A DNA stretch of 64,000 bases from Ilumatobacter sp963746265 (GTDB lineage Bacteria > Actinomycetota > Acidimicrobiia > Acidimicrobiales > Ilumatobacteraceae): NCBI GenBank assembly GCA_963746265.1, contig CAVVAM010000015.1, forward strand, positions 310,001-374,000, given 5' to 3'. Made by a program: the position numbers and the translations under genes. Under the pieces are notes generated by a model. The model was not told the DNA's origin. It did no database searches and saw nothing but the letters and a program-made list of their open reading frames with translations. Positions 36,874 to 44,389 of this stretch are shown here, piece by piece. Position 1 is the stretch's first letter. Each line of letters starts with the position of its first letter.

Positions 36874-37953
36874 TCAGAACAGATCGCGGATCAGGGGTGT
36901 CAGATCGAGCGACTCGAGCGCCGGCAGCTGCACGTCGACAGCGTCGTGCAGCAGGTGCTGCCAGAATTCGTAGCGGAAGAAGTGCCGGCCCTCTCGCACG
37001 ACGTAGTTGAGGAGGAAGAATCGGTACGCCTCGCCGAGGAACCGCACCTCGCCCTCGGTCAACGGGAACACGGCGTGGTACGCCCGCAGGAACCGACGGA
37101 AGCGCGGCTCGAGCAGCGTGTGCGATCCATAGGTGAACACCGAACGGTCCCCCGTGCGCGAGGAGACCCGCGACAGAAAGTAGAAGTCGAGGAGGCGCGA
37201 TTCGATCCGGAACCAGTCGTAGTCCCAGCGCGAGAACAGCTCGAACGAATCGGGGTCGTCGGGATCGGTCCGGACCGAGAAGTTGCCGAGGTTCCAGTCG
37301 ACCAGCACGGGGATCTTCGGCCAGTAGTCGTAGCCCGACTCGTGGATCGCGAGGAGGAGACGGTGGGTGTGACGACGAACGAGGTCGAGTCGGCTGCGAT
37401 CGAGACCGAAGTGGTCGCGGGCGTTGCGTGATCCAAGCATCTCGAACAGGTTGACGGCATCGCTCTTGGCCGTCTTCGACGGGGGTGGGATCATGCGTGA
37501 CACGCTGGAGCAAGCCCGGTGGAACCGGCCGATCTCGATGCCGAGCCGACTGACCTGCCCCGCCGTCAGGATCTTCGGGAGCCGGTCCCGAACCTCGACC
37601 TCCTCGTAGAACACGACCCACATCTCGCCGTCGTAGTAGAGGTACGGGCGCCCGTCGACCACGAGCGCGTTCGCCATGAAGCCGTCGAACGGTCCTCCGT
37701 GTAGGAGCTCGTTCGTCCGGTGCAACCGGTCATGATCCTCCGCGAAGAGGAAGAACGAACCGAAGTTCGACGACTTCGCGATGACCGACGTGCCATCGTC
37801 CAGCGCCAGGCGATAGACCCGGTTCGTCGACACCATGGCGCTCAGCTCCTGCATCGACGTGATCGATCGGCCGTCACCGAAGTCCGACCACGCGTCGTCG
37901 ATCACTGCACGATGACGGGCGTCGTCGGCATCCACGGCGAGAGCCTCGCACAC
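36874..37953 (-). CDS. Kinase-like (aminoglycoside phosphotransferase fold) protein inside the mft locus
   Basis: The 359-residue soluble protein has features of the APH/choline-kinase fold. The N-lobe reads VYRLALDDGTSVIAKSSNFG with a candidate ATP-binding Lys. A catalytic-loop-like segment is VLVDWNLGNFSV (compare HGDLHPGN), and a metal-loop-like segment is SRWDYDWFRIESRLLDFYFL. The first catalytic His is replaced, so activity is uncertain. GTG 37953 is preferred because GGAGGG lies seven bases upstream. It is inverted relative to mft genes, convergent with the plsY-like gene and divergent from mftE. The substrate is unknown. Confidence 0.7.
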   Translation of the reverse strand: MCEALAVDADDARHRAVIDDAWSDFGDGRSITSMQELSAMVSTNRVYRLALDDGTSVIAKSSNFGSFFLFAEDHDRLHRTNELLHGGPFDGFMANALVVDGRPYLYYDGEMWVVFYEEVEVRDRLPKILTAGQVSRLGIEIGRFHRACSSVSRMIPPPSKTAKSDAVNLFEMLGSRNARDHFGLDRSRLDLVRRHTHRLLLAIHESGYDYWPKIPVLVDWNLGNFSVRTDPDDPDSFELFSRWDYDWFRIESRLLDFYFLSRVSSRTGDRSVFTYGSHTLLEPRFRRFLRAYHAVFPLTEGEVRFLGEAYRFFLLNYVVREGRHFFRYEFWQHLLHDAVDVQLPALESLDLTPLIRDLF

Positions 37954-37974
37954 CCGGTAGCCCTCCGCCGTCGC

Positions 37975-37980
37975 TAACGT
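37975..37980 (+). promoter_or_regulatory. Possible -10 element (TAACGT) of mftE-mftF
   Basis: TAACGT ends nine bases before the mftE ATG. It would let mftEF be transcribed independently of mftABC, which the inverted kinase gene makes necessary. Confidence 0.4.
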
Positions 37981-37989
37981 CGGCGGGAG

Positions 37990-38640
37990 ATGGAACTCGG
38001 CCCGATGACCTGGATCGACATCGACGCCCCGATCGTCGTCGTGCCCGTGGGTTCCTGCGAACAGCACGGTCCGCACCTGCCCCTCCGCACCGACACGACC
38101 ATTGCGACGGCGCTCGCTCGCGACCTGGCCGAACGGCGTGGCGACTGCGTCGTGGCACCGGCGATCGCGATCTCGGCGAGCGGTGAGCATGCCGGGTTCG
38201 CGGGCACGCTGTCGATCGGCACCGAGGTCATGGCGGGCGTCGTGATCGAGATCGCTCGGTCGGCCGACTGGGCCGACGGCGTCGTGTTCGTCAATGGTCA
38301 CGGCGGCAACGTCACGGCGATGGAGCGCGCCGGTGACGTCTTCGAGCGCGAACGACGAGACGTGCTGATCTGGTGGCCACGACTGGCGCACGCCGATCCT
38401 CATGCGGGATCCACCGAGACATCGCTGATGCTGGCGCTCGCGCCGGACGACGTCCGGTGGGAACGCGCCGCCGCCGGGCCGGTCCCGGCCATGGCCGATC
38501 TCGTCCGCCACGGCGTCCGGCCACTCAGCAGCAACGGCGTGCTCGGTGATCCCACCACGGCAACCGCCGGACACGGCGCGGAGCTGTTCCGCCGGCTGGC
38601 CGATCAGCTCGCCGCGGCGGTCGCCGATTGGGCGGCATGA
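37990..38640 (+). CDS. mftE: Mycofactocin peptidase MftE (creatininase family)
   Basis: This 216-residue metal-dependent amidohydrolase releases the cross-linked C-terminal dipeptide from modified MftA. The metal site typical of creatininases is visible: Glu24 and His26 in PVGSCEQHGPHLPL, Asp35 in RTDT, the His in VNGHGGN, and a Glu in STETSL. ATG 37990 has GGCGGGAG immediately upstream. mftF follows after three bases. Confidence 0.92.
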   Translation: MELGPMTWIDIDAPIVVVPVGSCEQHGPHLPLRTDTTIATALARDLAERRGDCVVAPAIAISASGEHAGFAGTLSIGTEVMAGVVIEIARSADWADGVVFVNGHGGNVTAMERAGDVFERERRDVLIWWPRLAHADPHAGSTETSLMLALAPDDVRWERAAAGPVPAMADLVRHGVRPLSSNGVLGDPTTATAGHGAELFRRLADQLAAAVADWAA

Positions 38641-38643
38641 TCG

Positions 38644-39933
38644 ATGGTCGACCGGCGGTACCGACTCGACACCGACGCCCAGCGACACGGTCATGTCATC
38701 ATCGGTGGCTCACCGCTCAAGCTGTTCCGACTCACCGACGGCGGCGTGCGGGTCGTCGACCGGATCGTGGCCGGTGAGCGGGTGGCCGACTCCGCTCTCG
38801 TGACCGCGCTGCTCGATGCCGGCGCCATGCATCCGCTCCCGTCACCCACCCGGTTCACGCGGACGGACGTCACGATCGTGGTGCCCGCTCTCGGCGCACC
38901 ACGGAACGTGCCGCCCGGCGCACTGGTGGTCGACGACGGATCCGTGCCGCCGATCGACGGCGCCGCTGTCCGACTCCACACGAACCGCGGCCCGGGCGCT
39001 GCCCGCAATGCCGGACTGGCAGTCGTCACCACACCGCTCGTTGCCTTCGTCGACGCCGACGTCAGCGCCCCCGACGGTTGGCTCGGAGCCCTGCTGGCGC
39101 ATTTCGACGACGATCGGGTGGCGCTCGTCGCGCCACGGGTCACGTCTGCGCCCGACGGGACGAGGCTCGCCGGCTACGAAGCCGACCACAGCCCACTCGA
39201 TCTCGGCGATGAGCCGGCGCGGGTACGCGCCGGCACTCGGGTCAGCTACGTGCCGGCCGCCGCGATCGTGTGTCGCACCGACGCCGTGCGAGTGATCGGC
39301 GGCTTCGACGAAGGCCTCCGGTTCGGTGAAGACGTCGATCTCGTGTGGCGGCTCGATGACGCGGGTTGGTGGGTCCGGTACGAGCCGGCTGCCGTCGTCG
39401 CCCACGCGTCGCGCACGACCTGGGCCGGCTGGTTCCGGCAGCGGATCGGGTACGGATCGTCTGCGGCCCCACTCGCCCTCCGTCATCGCGGTGCCCTCGC
39501 CCCGATCCGCATGAGCGGCTGGAGCCTCGCGACATGGATCGTCGCGCTGGGCCTCCATCCGCTCGCCGGCATCACGATCGGAGCGGGCTCGGCGGCGGCG
39601 CTCGTTCGCAAGCTCGACGCGGTACCTCCGTCGGTCGCGTTCCGACTCGCGTGGCGCGGCAACCTGCACGCCGGCGAGCAGATCGCCTCGGCGGTCCGCA
39701 GGGTCTGGTGGCCGCTGTTGGCGATCGCGGCGACGCGGTCGAGGTTCGCGCGGCGCGCCCTCGTCGCTGCCGCCCTGGCCCGTCGCAACCCGATCGGTCT
39801 GGTCGACGACGTCGCCTACTCGATCGGTGTGTGGCGCGGCATCGTCACGGAACGGAGCCTGGCACCCCTCGTGCCGGACATCAGTTCGTGGCCGGCGCAC
39901 GACTCGACACCGCGGCCTCGAGACGATCGCTGA
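38644..39933 (+). CDS. mftF: Mycofactocin glycosyltransferase MftF
   Basis: This 429-residue family-2 glycosyltransferase adds the oligoglucose chain that decorates mycofactocin. The N-terminal 75 residues are MftF-like (YRLDTDAQRHGHVIIGGSPL). The GT2 domain follows, with RGPGAARNAGL, the DxD in FVDADVSAPDGW (137-139), FDEGLRFGEDVDLVWRL and a hydrophobic C-terminal region (SLATWIVALGLHPLAG). It ends the visible mft locus; no mftD or mftG gene follows. Confidence 0.9.
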   Translation: MVDRRYRLDTDAQRHGHVIIGGSPLKLFRLTDGGVRVVDRIVAGERVADSALVTALLDAGAMHPLPSPTRFTRTDVTIVVPALGAPRNVPPGALVVDDGSVPPIDGAAVRLHTNRGPGAARNAGLAVVTTPLVAFVDADVSAPDGWLGALLAHFDDDRVALVAPRVTSAPDGTRLAGYEADHSPLDLGDEPARVRAGTRVSYVPAAAIVCRTDAVRVIGGFDEGLRFGEDVDLVWRLDDAGWWVRYEPAAVVAHASRTTWAGWFRQRIGYGSSAAPLALRHRGALAPIRMSGWSLATWIVALGLHPLAGITIGAGSAAALVRKLDAVPPSVAFRLAWRGNLHAGEQIASAVRRVWWPLLAIAATRSRFARRALVAAALARRNPIGLVDDVAYSIGVWRGIVTERSLAPLVPDISSWPAHDSTPRPRDDR

Positions 39934-40288
39934 GGTCAGCGCGATCGTCGCGTGCGACGGGAACCGGCGGGCGACGCACCTCCGGCGGCCCGCCCCGGAC
40001 ACCGATTCGAGCGTCGCCGCGACGGGGCATCGAGGCCGACGGGGTGACCGTGCGAGTGCAGCGACCGGGCTGAACCCCACGCCGATCGCCTGCGCGGCGA
40101 GCTCGGAAGGTCCCGGCACCGACCGCAGCCACCCCGTCACGAGAGATCATCGACCGCGCCGCCTGCGACGACCCGGGAAGGAGAACGGATGACGCTCGGC
40201 GAGCAGCATATTCGGATGAACCTGATCGTCTTCATCACGTATGCAGCCGCCCGAAGGAAACCACGGTCAGCCGGTACCGTGCGTCGGC
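39934..40288 (+). other. Intergenic region with a short ORF behind a strong ribosome binding site
   Basis: These 355 bases separate mftF from the racemase-like gene. AAGGAGA at 40178-40184 precedes ATG 40189, which opens MTLGEQHIRMNLIVFITYAA, a locally less GC-rich stretch. That frame then runs into the racemase gene in another frame up to 40725, becoming Arg-rich, so only its start is plausible. It may be a leader peptide or a decayed gene start. Nothing else is seen. Confidence 0.3.
40275..40280 (+). promoter_or_regulatory. Probable -10 element (TACCGT) of the racemase-like gene
   Basis: TACCGT ends eight bases before GTG 40289, supporting that start over the in-frame ATG 40241. Confidence 0.45.
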
Positions 40289-41206
40289 GTGACGATCCGT
40301 CTGACCGTCGACCGCGACCGCTGGTGGAACCACGCCACCGATGTCGCTGCGAGCGTCGAGGGACTCGTTCCCGTCGTCAAGGGGAACGGCTACGGGTTCG
40401 GCCGGACCACCCTCGCGATCGCCGCCAGCCGGCTGAGCCCGATCATCGCGGTGGGCACGGTCTACGAACTCGACGGACTGCCGAACGAGGTGACCGCGGT
40501 CGTGCTGACTCCGACGCTGCAAGCGCCGGCGACGACCGATCCGGTGCTCACGGTGGGCAATCGCCGCCACATCGCGGCGCTCTCCGGATGGGGCGGACGC
40601 GTGATCGTGAAGCTCGAATCGCCGATGCACCGCTACGGCGGAACGATCGATCTCGTCTCCGAAGCGCAGCGCGCCGGCCTGCGAACCGTCGGGGTCGCAC
40701 TCCACCTGCCGCTGGTGGGCTCTGACCAGGAGCGCCTGGGATACGTGGCCGAACAACTCCCCCAGATCGACCCGACGCTCGACGTCTGGCTGAGCCACCT
40801 GTCGCCCGGGGCGTACGAACTCCTGCCCGACTCCCACCGGTACAAGCTCCGAATCGGCACCTACCTGTGGCACGGCGACCGGGAGGCGATCCGGCTCGAG
40901 GCGAACGTGCTCGACACACGTCCGGCCGAGGCGGGGAGCACCGCCGGCTACCGCCTGCGACGGGTGTCGCGGGCCGGCACGATCGTGATGATCGGCGCCG
41001 GGAGCGCAGCCGGGATCGCTCCGCTCCCCGATGGCGGGAGCCCGTTCCACTTCGCCCAGCAACGCCTCGAGCTGATCGAGCCGCCACACATGCACACGTC
41101 GATGGTGCTGGTGCCCCTCGGCGACCCGTGCCCGATCATCGGTGACTGGGTCGACGTACAGCGCCCGCTCACGATGACGACCGCCGACGAGATCCGATGG
41201 ACCTGA
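40289..41206 (+). CDS. Alanine-racemase-like PLP enzyme
   Basis: The 305-residue protein has the PLP-binding VVKGNGYGFG (compare AVVKADAYGHG in Alr), with the lysine about residue 32. It continues through an (alpha/beta)8-barrel-like region (VIVKLESPMHRYGG, LDVWLSHLSPGAYELL, RIGTYLWHG). A short C-terminal domain contains GYRLRRVSRAGT, where Alr has its catalytic Tyr region. It is shorter than typical Alr (about 370). Substrate and direction are unknown. It overlaps the acyltransferase-like gene by ten bases, so the two probably act together. Confidence 0.78.
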   Translation: MTIRLTVDRDRWWNHATDVAASVEGLVPVVKGNGYGFGRTTLAIAASRLSPIIAVGTVYELDGLPNEVTAVVLTPTLQAPATTDPVLTVGNRRHIAALSGWGGRVIVKLESPMHRYGGTIDLVSEAQRAGLRTVGVALHLPLVGSDQERLGYVAEQLPQIDPTLDVWLSHLSPGAYELLPDSHRYKLRIGTYLWHGDREAIRLEANVLDTRPAEAGSTAGYRLRRVSRAGTIVMIGAGSAAGIAPLPDGGSPFHFAQQRLELIEPPHMHTSMVLVPLGDPCPIIGDWVDVQRPLTMTTADEIRWT

Positions 41207-42264
41207 GCGCACGTCGGCCCGGGCCCGACGTGGTCCGGGCCGTGGCGATGTTCGGCGTCGTCGTCATGAACTACCACGGCTACCTGCTCATTCGCGGAGG
41301 AGTGCGGGGCGAAGGTGCGCTCGACGAGGTGTTCGACCCGTGGACCGGACCGCTGTCGACTCGGTTCGCCGCCACGTTCGTCCTGGTCGCCGGTGTCGGT
41401 GTGACACTGATGACGCGCTCCTCGATCGGCGAGCGTGGTCGTACCACCGAGATGCGGTGGCGGCTCGTTCGTCGCGGGCTGGTGCTCTACGCCGGCGGGC
41501 AGTTGTTCGACTTCATCTGGCCCGGCACGATCCTGCCCTACTACGGCGTGATGTTCGTCCTGGCTGCCGCCATGTTCACGCTCCGCAGCCGGTGGCTCGT
41601 CGTGATCGGTGTGGCCGCCGCACTCGCGGGGTGGCTCATACGATGGTGGGTCTACGAACAGTTCGTCGACGGCACATCGACGGAGTGGCTCACCGACCCG
41701 CCCTCACGGTCACCGCGCGGCCTGGTGTTCGACGTGTTCGTGAACGGCACCCACCCGCTGCTGCCGTGGTTGGCGTTCTTCTGTGCCGGCATCGTGCTCG
41801 GTCGGCTGCTCGCGCTCACCTGGTGGCGGCCGGCCGCCATCGGTGCCGGGTTCGCGCTGTACTCGGCAGCGACCCTCGTCGCCACGCTCGGCACGACCGA
41901 GCGCGGCCGAGTTGTTCTCAGTGACGACCCGTTCGATCGCGGCATCGTCTACGTGGCGAGCGCACTCGGCACGGCGCTGCTCGCATACTCGAGCATTTCC
42001 TGGGTCGCCGATCGGTACGAGTCGGCCACCCTGATCGACACACTCCGCCGGGCGGGCCAGTTGTCACTGACGATCTATCTCGGACATGCACTGCTCTTCA
42101 ACCTCGCGGTCGACTGGCTCGACGTGATCGAGCCGGGCGGGCTGGCGACGGCGCTCGCGGCCGCATCCGCCTACTGGGTGGTCGCCGTGGCGCTGGCCGG
42201 CGAGTATCAGCGCCGGCACGGGCGTGGCCCCGCCGAACAGCTCTACCGCCACCTCACGGCATAG
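41197..42264 (+). CDS. Membrane acyltransferase-like protein (DUF1624/HGSNAT or DUF418-like)
   Basis: This 355-residue protein has about ten hydrophobic segments. The opening PDVVRAVAMFGVVVMNYHGYL resembles the R-x4-D/H start of transmembrane acetyltransferase-like families. LVAGVGVTLMTRS follows, and RRAGQLSLTIYLGHALL near the end matches the closing helix of those families. It could acetylate a wall or surface sugar or amino acid, but this is inference from the fold. It is coupled to the racemase-like gene. Confidence 0.65.
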   Translation: MDLSARRPGPDVVRAVAMFGVVVMNYHGYLLIRGGVRGEGALDEVFDPWTGPLSTRFAATFVLVAGVGVTLMTRSSIGERGRTTEMRWRLVRRGLVLYAGGQLFDFIWPGTILPYYGVMFVLAAAMFTLRSRWLVVIGVAAALAGWLIRWWVYEQFVDGTSTEWLTDPPSRSPRGLVFDVFVNGTHPLLPWLAFFCAGIVLGRLLALTWWRPAAIGAGFALYSAATLVATLGTTERGRVVLSDDPFDRGIVYVASALGTALLAYSSISWVADRYESATLIDTLRRAGQLSLTIYLGHALLFNLAVDWLDVIEPGGLATALAAASAYWVVAVALAGEYQRRHGRGPAEQLYRHLTA

Positions 42265-42291
42265 CGACGCGAGACTCCGGTCGGCGCCCGC

Positions 42292-43272
42292 TCAGAGCAC
42301 TTCGCTGAACGTCGTGCACGACTGGGGGTCACCGGTCTGGTAGCCCCGCCGGAACCACTCGACCCGCTGCGCCGACGAACCGTGTGTCCATGATTCGGGG
42401 TCGATTCGTCCCGACGTCTTCTGCTGGATCGTGTCGTCGCCGACCGCAGCGGCCGCGCCGAGCGCCTCCTCGACCTCGTCCGGGGTGTCGAACAGGTCCC
42501 GATCGCCGGCATCGCGCGCCCATGCTCCGGCGAAGCAGTCGGCCTGGAGTTCGAGGGCTACCGAATACTGGTTGGCTCGTTGTGGGTCTTCCTGCTGCGC
42601 TCGACGTACCTGCTCGTTGATCCCCAGCACGTTCTGCACATGGTGGCCGTACTCGTGAGCAACGATGTACTGCGCGGCGAGATCGCCGGTGGCGCCGAAC
42701 TGGTTCTGCAGCTCGGTCAGGAAGTCGAGATCGAAGTACACGAGGCTGTCGAGGGGGCAGTAGAACGGGCCGGTCTGCGACGACGCCTGGCCGCACCCGG
42801 TGTTGGTGAAGCCGGAGAAGAAGACCGTCTGGGTGTCGATGTAGTCGACACCGAACGACTGCGGCAACTGATCGATCCAGTACACCGACACGTCGTCGGT
42901 CGCTCCGCAGAGGATCTGCTCGAGCTCCGAGTCACACGCCGCTTCGCCGCCCGTCGTCCGAGCTGCCTCGTCCGGGACCCCGGGTGCGACCGACGGCCCG
43001 CCGAGGGCGCCCCCGACTCCCCCGCCACCGAGGACCTTCGGCAGGATGAAGACCGCGGCGAACACGAGGAGCATCACAAGCCCGCCCCCGCCCTTGAGGA
43101 GGCCGCCCATGCCACCGGGCAGTCCGCCACCACCGGGCAGTCCGCCGCCACCGCGGCCCCCTCCGAGCCCGCCGTTCAGCAGGTCTCCGAGCCCACCGGA
43201 GGCGCCACCGCTTCCCCCCTGACCGCGCCGATCCTGAATACGGGTCGAACTCCGTGAACGGATCTTCGTCAT
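42292..43272 (-). CDS. Neutral zinc metallopeptidase (YpfJ family)
   Basis: The 326-residue protein has a Gly-rich N-terminal segment, one membrane helix (LVMLLVFAAVFILPKVL), then an extracytoplasmic domain. HEYGHH (in IVAHEYGHHVQNVLG) is the zinc motif, and the family landmarks YCPLDSLVYFDLDFL, LELQADCFAGAWA and DDTIQQKTSGRIDPESWTHGSSAQR are all present. The target is unknown. Its ATG overlaps the ROK kinase stop by four bases (ATGA), so the two genes are coupled. Confidence 0.9.
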   Translation of the reverse strand: MTKIRSRSSTRIQDRRGQGGSGGASGGLGDLLNGGLGGGRGGGGLPGGGGLPGGMGGLLKGGGGLVMLLVFAAVFILPKVLGGGGVGGALGGPSVAPGVPDEAARTTGGEAACDSELEQILCGATDDVSVYWIDQLPQSFGVDYIDTQTVFFSGFTNTGCGQASSQTGPFYCPLDSLVYFDLDFLTELQNQFGATGDLAAQYIVAHEYGHHVQNVLGINEQVRRAQQEDPQRANQYSVALELQADCFAGAWARDAGDRDLFDTPDEVEEALGAAAAVGDDTIQQKTSGRIDPESWTHGSSAQRVEWFRRGYQTGDPQSCTTFSEVL

Positions 43273-44246
43273 GTGACCGAGTCTTGCGGATACGCGCCTG
43301 CGGTCTCGATCTTCTGGACAGGGGCCACCGGCCGACGGGGTTGGCTCGCACGACGCAGTCCGCGGAGGCCGAGGGCCCCCGCACCGATCAGCGGCCCCCG
43401 ATCGCCGAGTCGCACGGGGGTGATGCGGGCCGCGGCACCTTGGCCGACTCGCGCCACCGCGTCGATCTCCTCCTGCGCTGCGTTGAAGAACGTGGCCGCG
43501 AAGCCGAGCGCGACGCCGCCCCCGACCACGACCAGGTCGAGGTCCATCGCCGTACAGACCATCCCGGCCGCACGTCCGACGAGGCGACCCGTTCGACGCA
43601 TGATGTCGTAGGTCGGCTCGGTGGGCGACCGTCCGGTGATCGCCTCGATCGCCAGACCGGAGGCCTCGGCCTCGAGGCACCCGCGGGCTCCGCAGCCACA
43701 GCGTCGACCGCCGGGCTCGACGATCACGTGCCCGATGTGGCCCGCGTTTCCGGTCGCCCCGTCCAACAACTCGCCATCGATCACGAGTCCGCCACCCACA
43801 CCGGTCGACACCGTCATCGCACAGAAGCTCGACACCCCCTGCGCCGCACCCAACCAGCCCTCCGACAACGCCAGCGCCTTGGCGTCCAGATCGCCGTAGA
43901 CCGGGAGATCGGTCAGGTCCGCGAGGTGGGAACGGAGCGGAAATCGTCGCCATGACGAGATGTTGAGCGGTGACACGGTCTCGCAGTTGCGTTCGATCGG
44001 CCCGGCGCAGCCGATGCCGATCGCCCTGACCCTGACATCGTGCTGCGCCGACGCCCGATCGAGTTGCTCGGCGACGATCGACGCCAGGGCCGCGAAGTGG
44101 GACTGCGGGCCGACGTCGGGTTCGACCTCGACGCGGCTGCGGTCGAGGAGCACGCCCCGGGCCGTCATCAACCCGGTGGCGAACTTCGTCCCCCCGATGT
44201 CGACGGCGAGGATCACGTCGCGCTGTGGCCCCGCCGTCGTGCTCAT
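43269..44246 (-). CDS. ROK-family sugar kinase
   Basis: This 325-residue ROK kinase, probably a glucokinase-like enzyme, has the N-terminal phosphate motif DIGGTKFATGL. The catalytic aspartate is in YGDLDAKALALSEGW, and STGVGGGLVIDGELLDGATGNAGHIGH leads to the zinc motif CGCGARGCLEAEASG. It lacks a helix-turn-helix, so it is an enzyme and not a ROK repressor. A TAGCGT element lies eight bases before the ATG. Confidence 0.9.
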   Translation of the reverse strand: MSTTAGPQRDVILAVDIGGTKFATGLMTARGVLLDRSRVEVEPDVGPQSHFAALASIVAEQLDRASAQHDVRVRAIGIGCAGPIERNCETVSPLNISSWRRFPLRSHLADLTDLPVYGDLDAKALALSEGWLGAAQGVSSFCAMTVSTGVGGGLVIDGELLDGATGNAGHIGHVIVEPGGRRCGCGARGCLEAEASGLAIEAITGRSPTEPTYDIMRRTGRLVGRAAGMVCTAMDLDLVVVGGGVALGFAATFFNAAQEEIDAVARVGQGAAARITPVRLGDRGPLIGAGALGLRGLRRASQPRRPVAPVQKIETAGAYPQDSVT

Positions 44247-44254
44247 CGGTGCCG

Positions 44255-44260
44255 ACGCTA
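44255..44260 (-). promoter_or_regulatory. Probable -10 element (TAGCGT) of the ROK kinase gene
   Basis: On the minus strand TAGCGT ends eight bases before ATG 44246. Confidence 0.5.
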
Positions 44261-44389
44261 CCCGTCTGGGTCGGCGCTGGCGGGATCGCTGCGATCGGGT
44301 GCACCGCGCCCTCGATCAACTCCGAGAGCAGCAGGGGGTTAGCGTGTGATCTCGGCTTCAGGCGATCGCCGCGGAAGCCGAAACAACAC

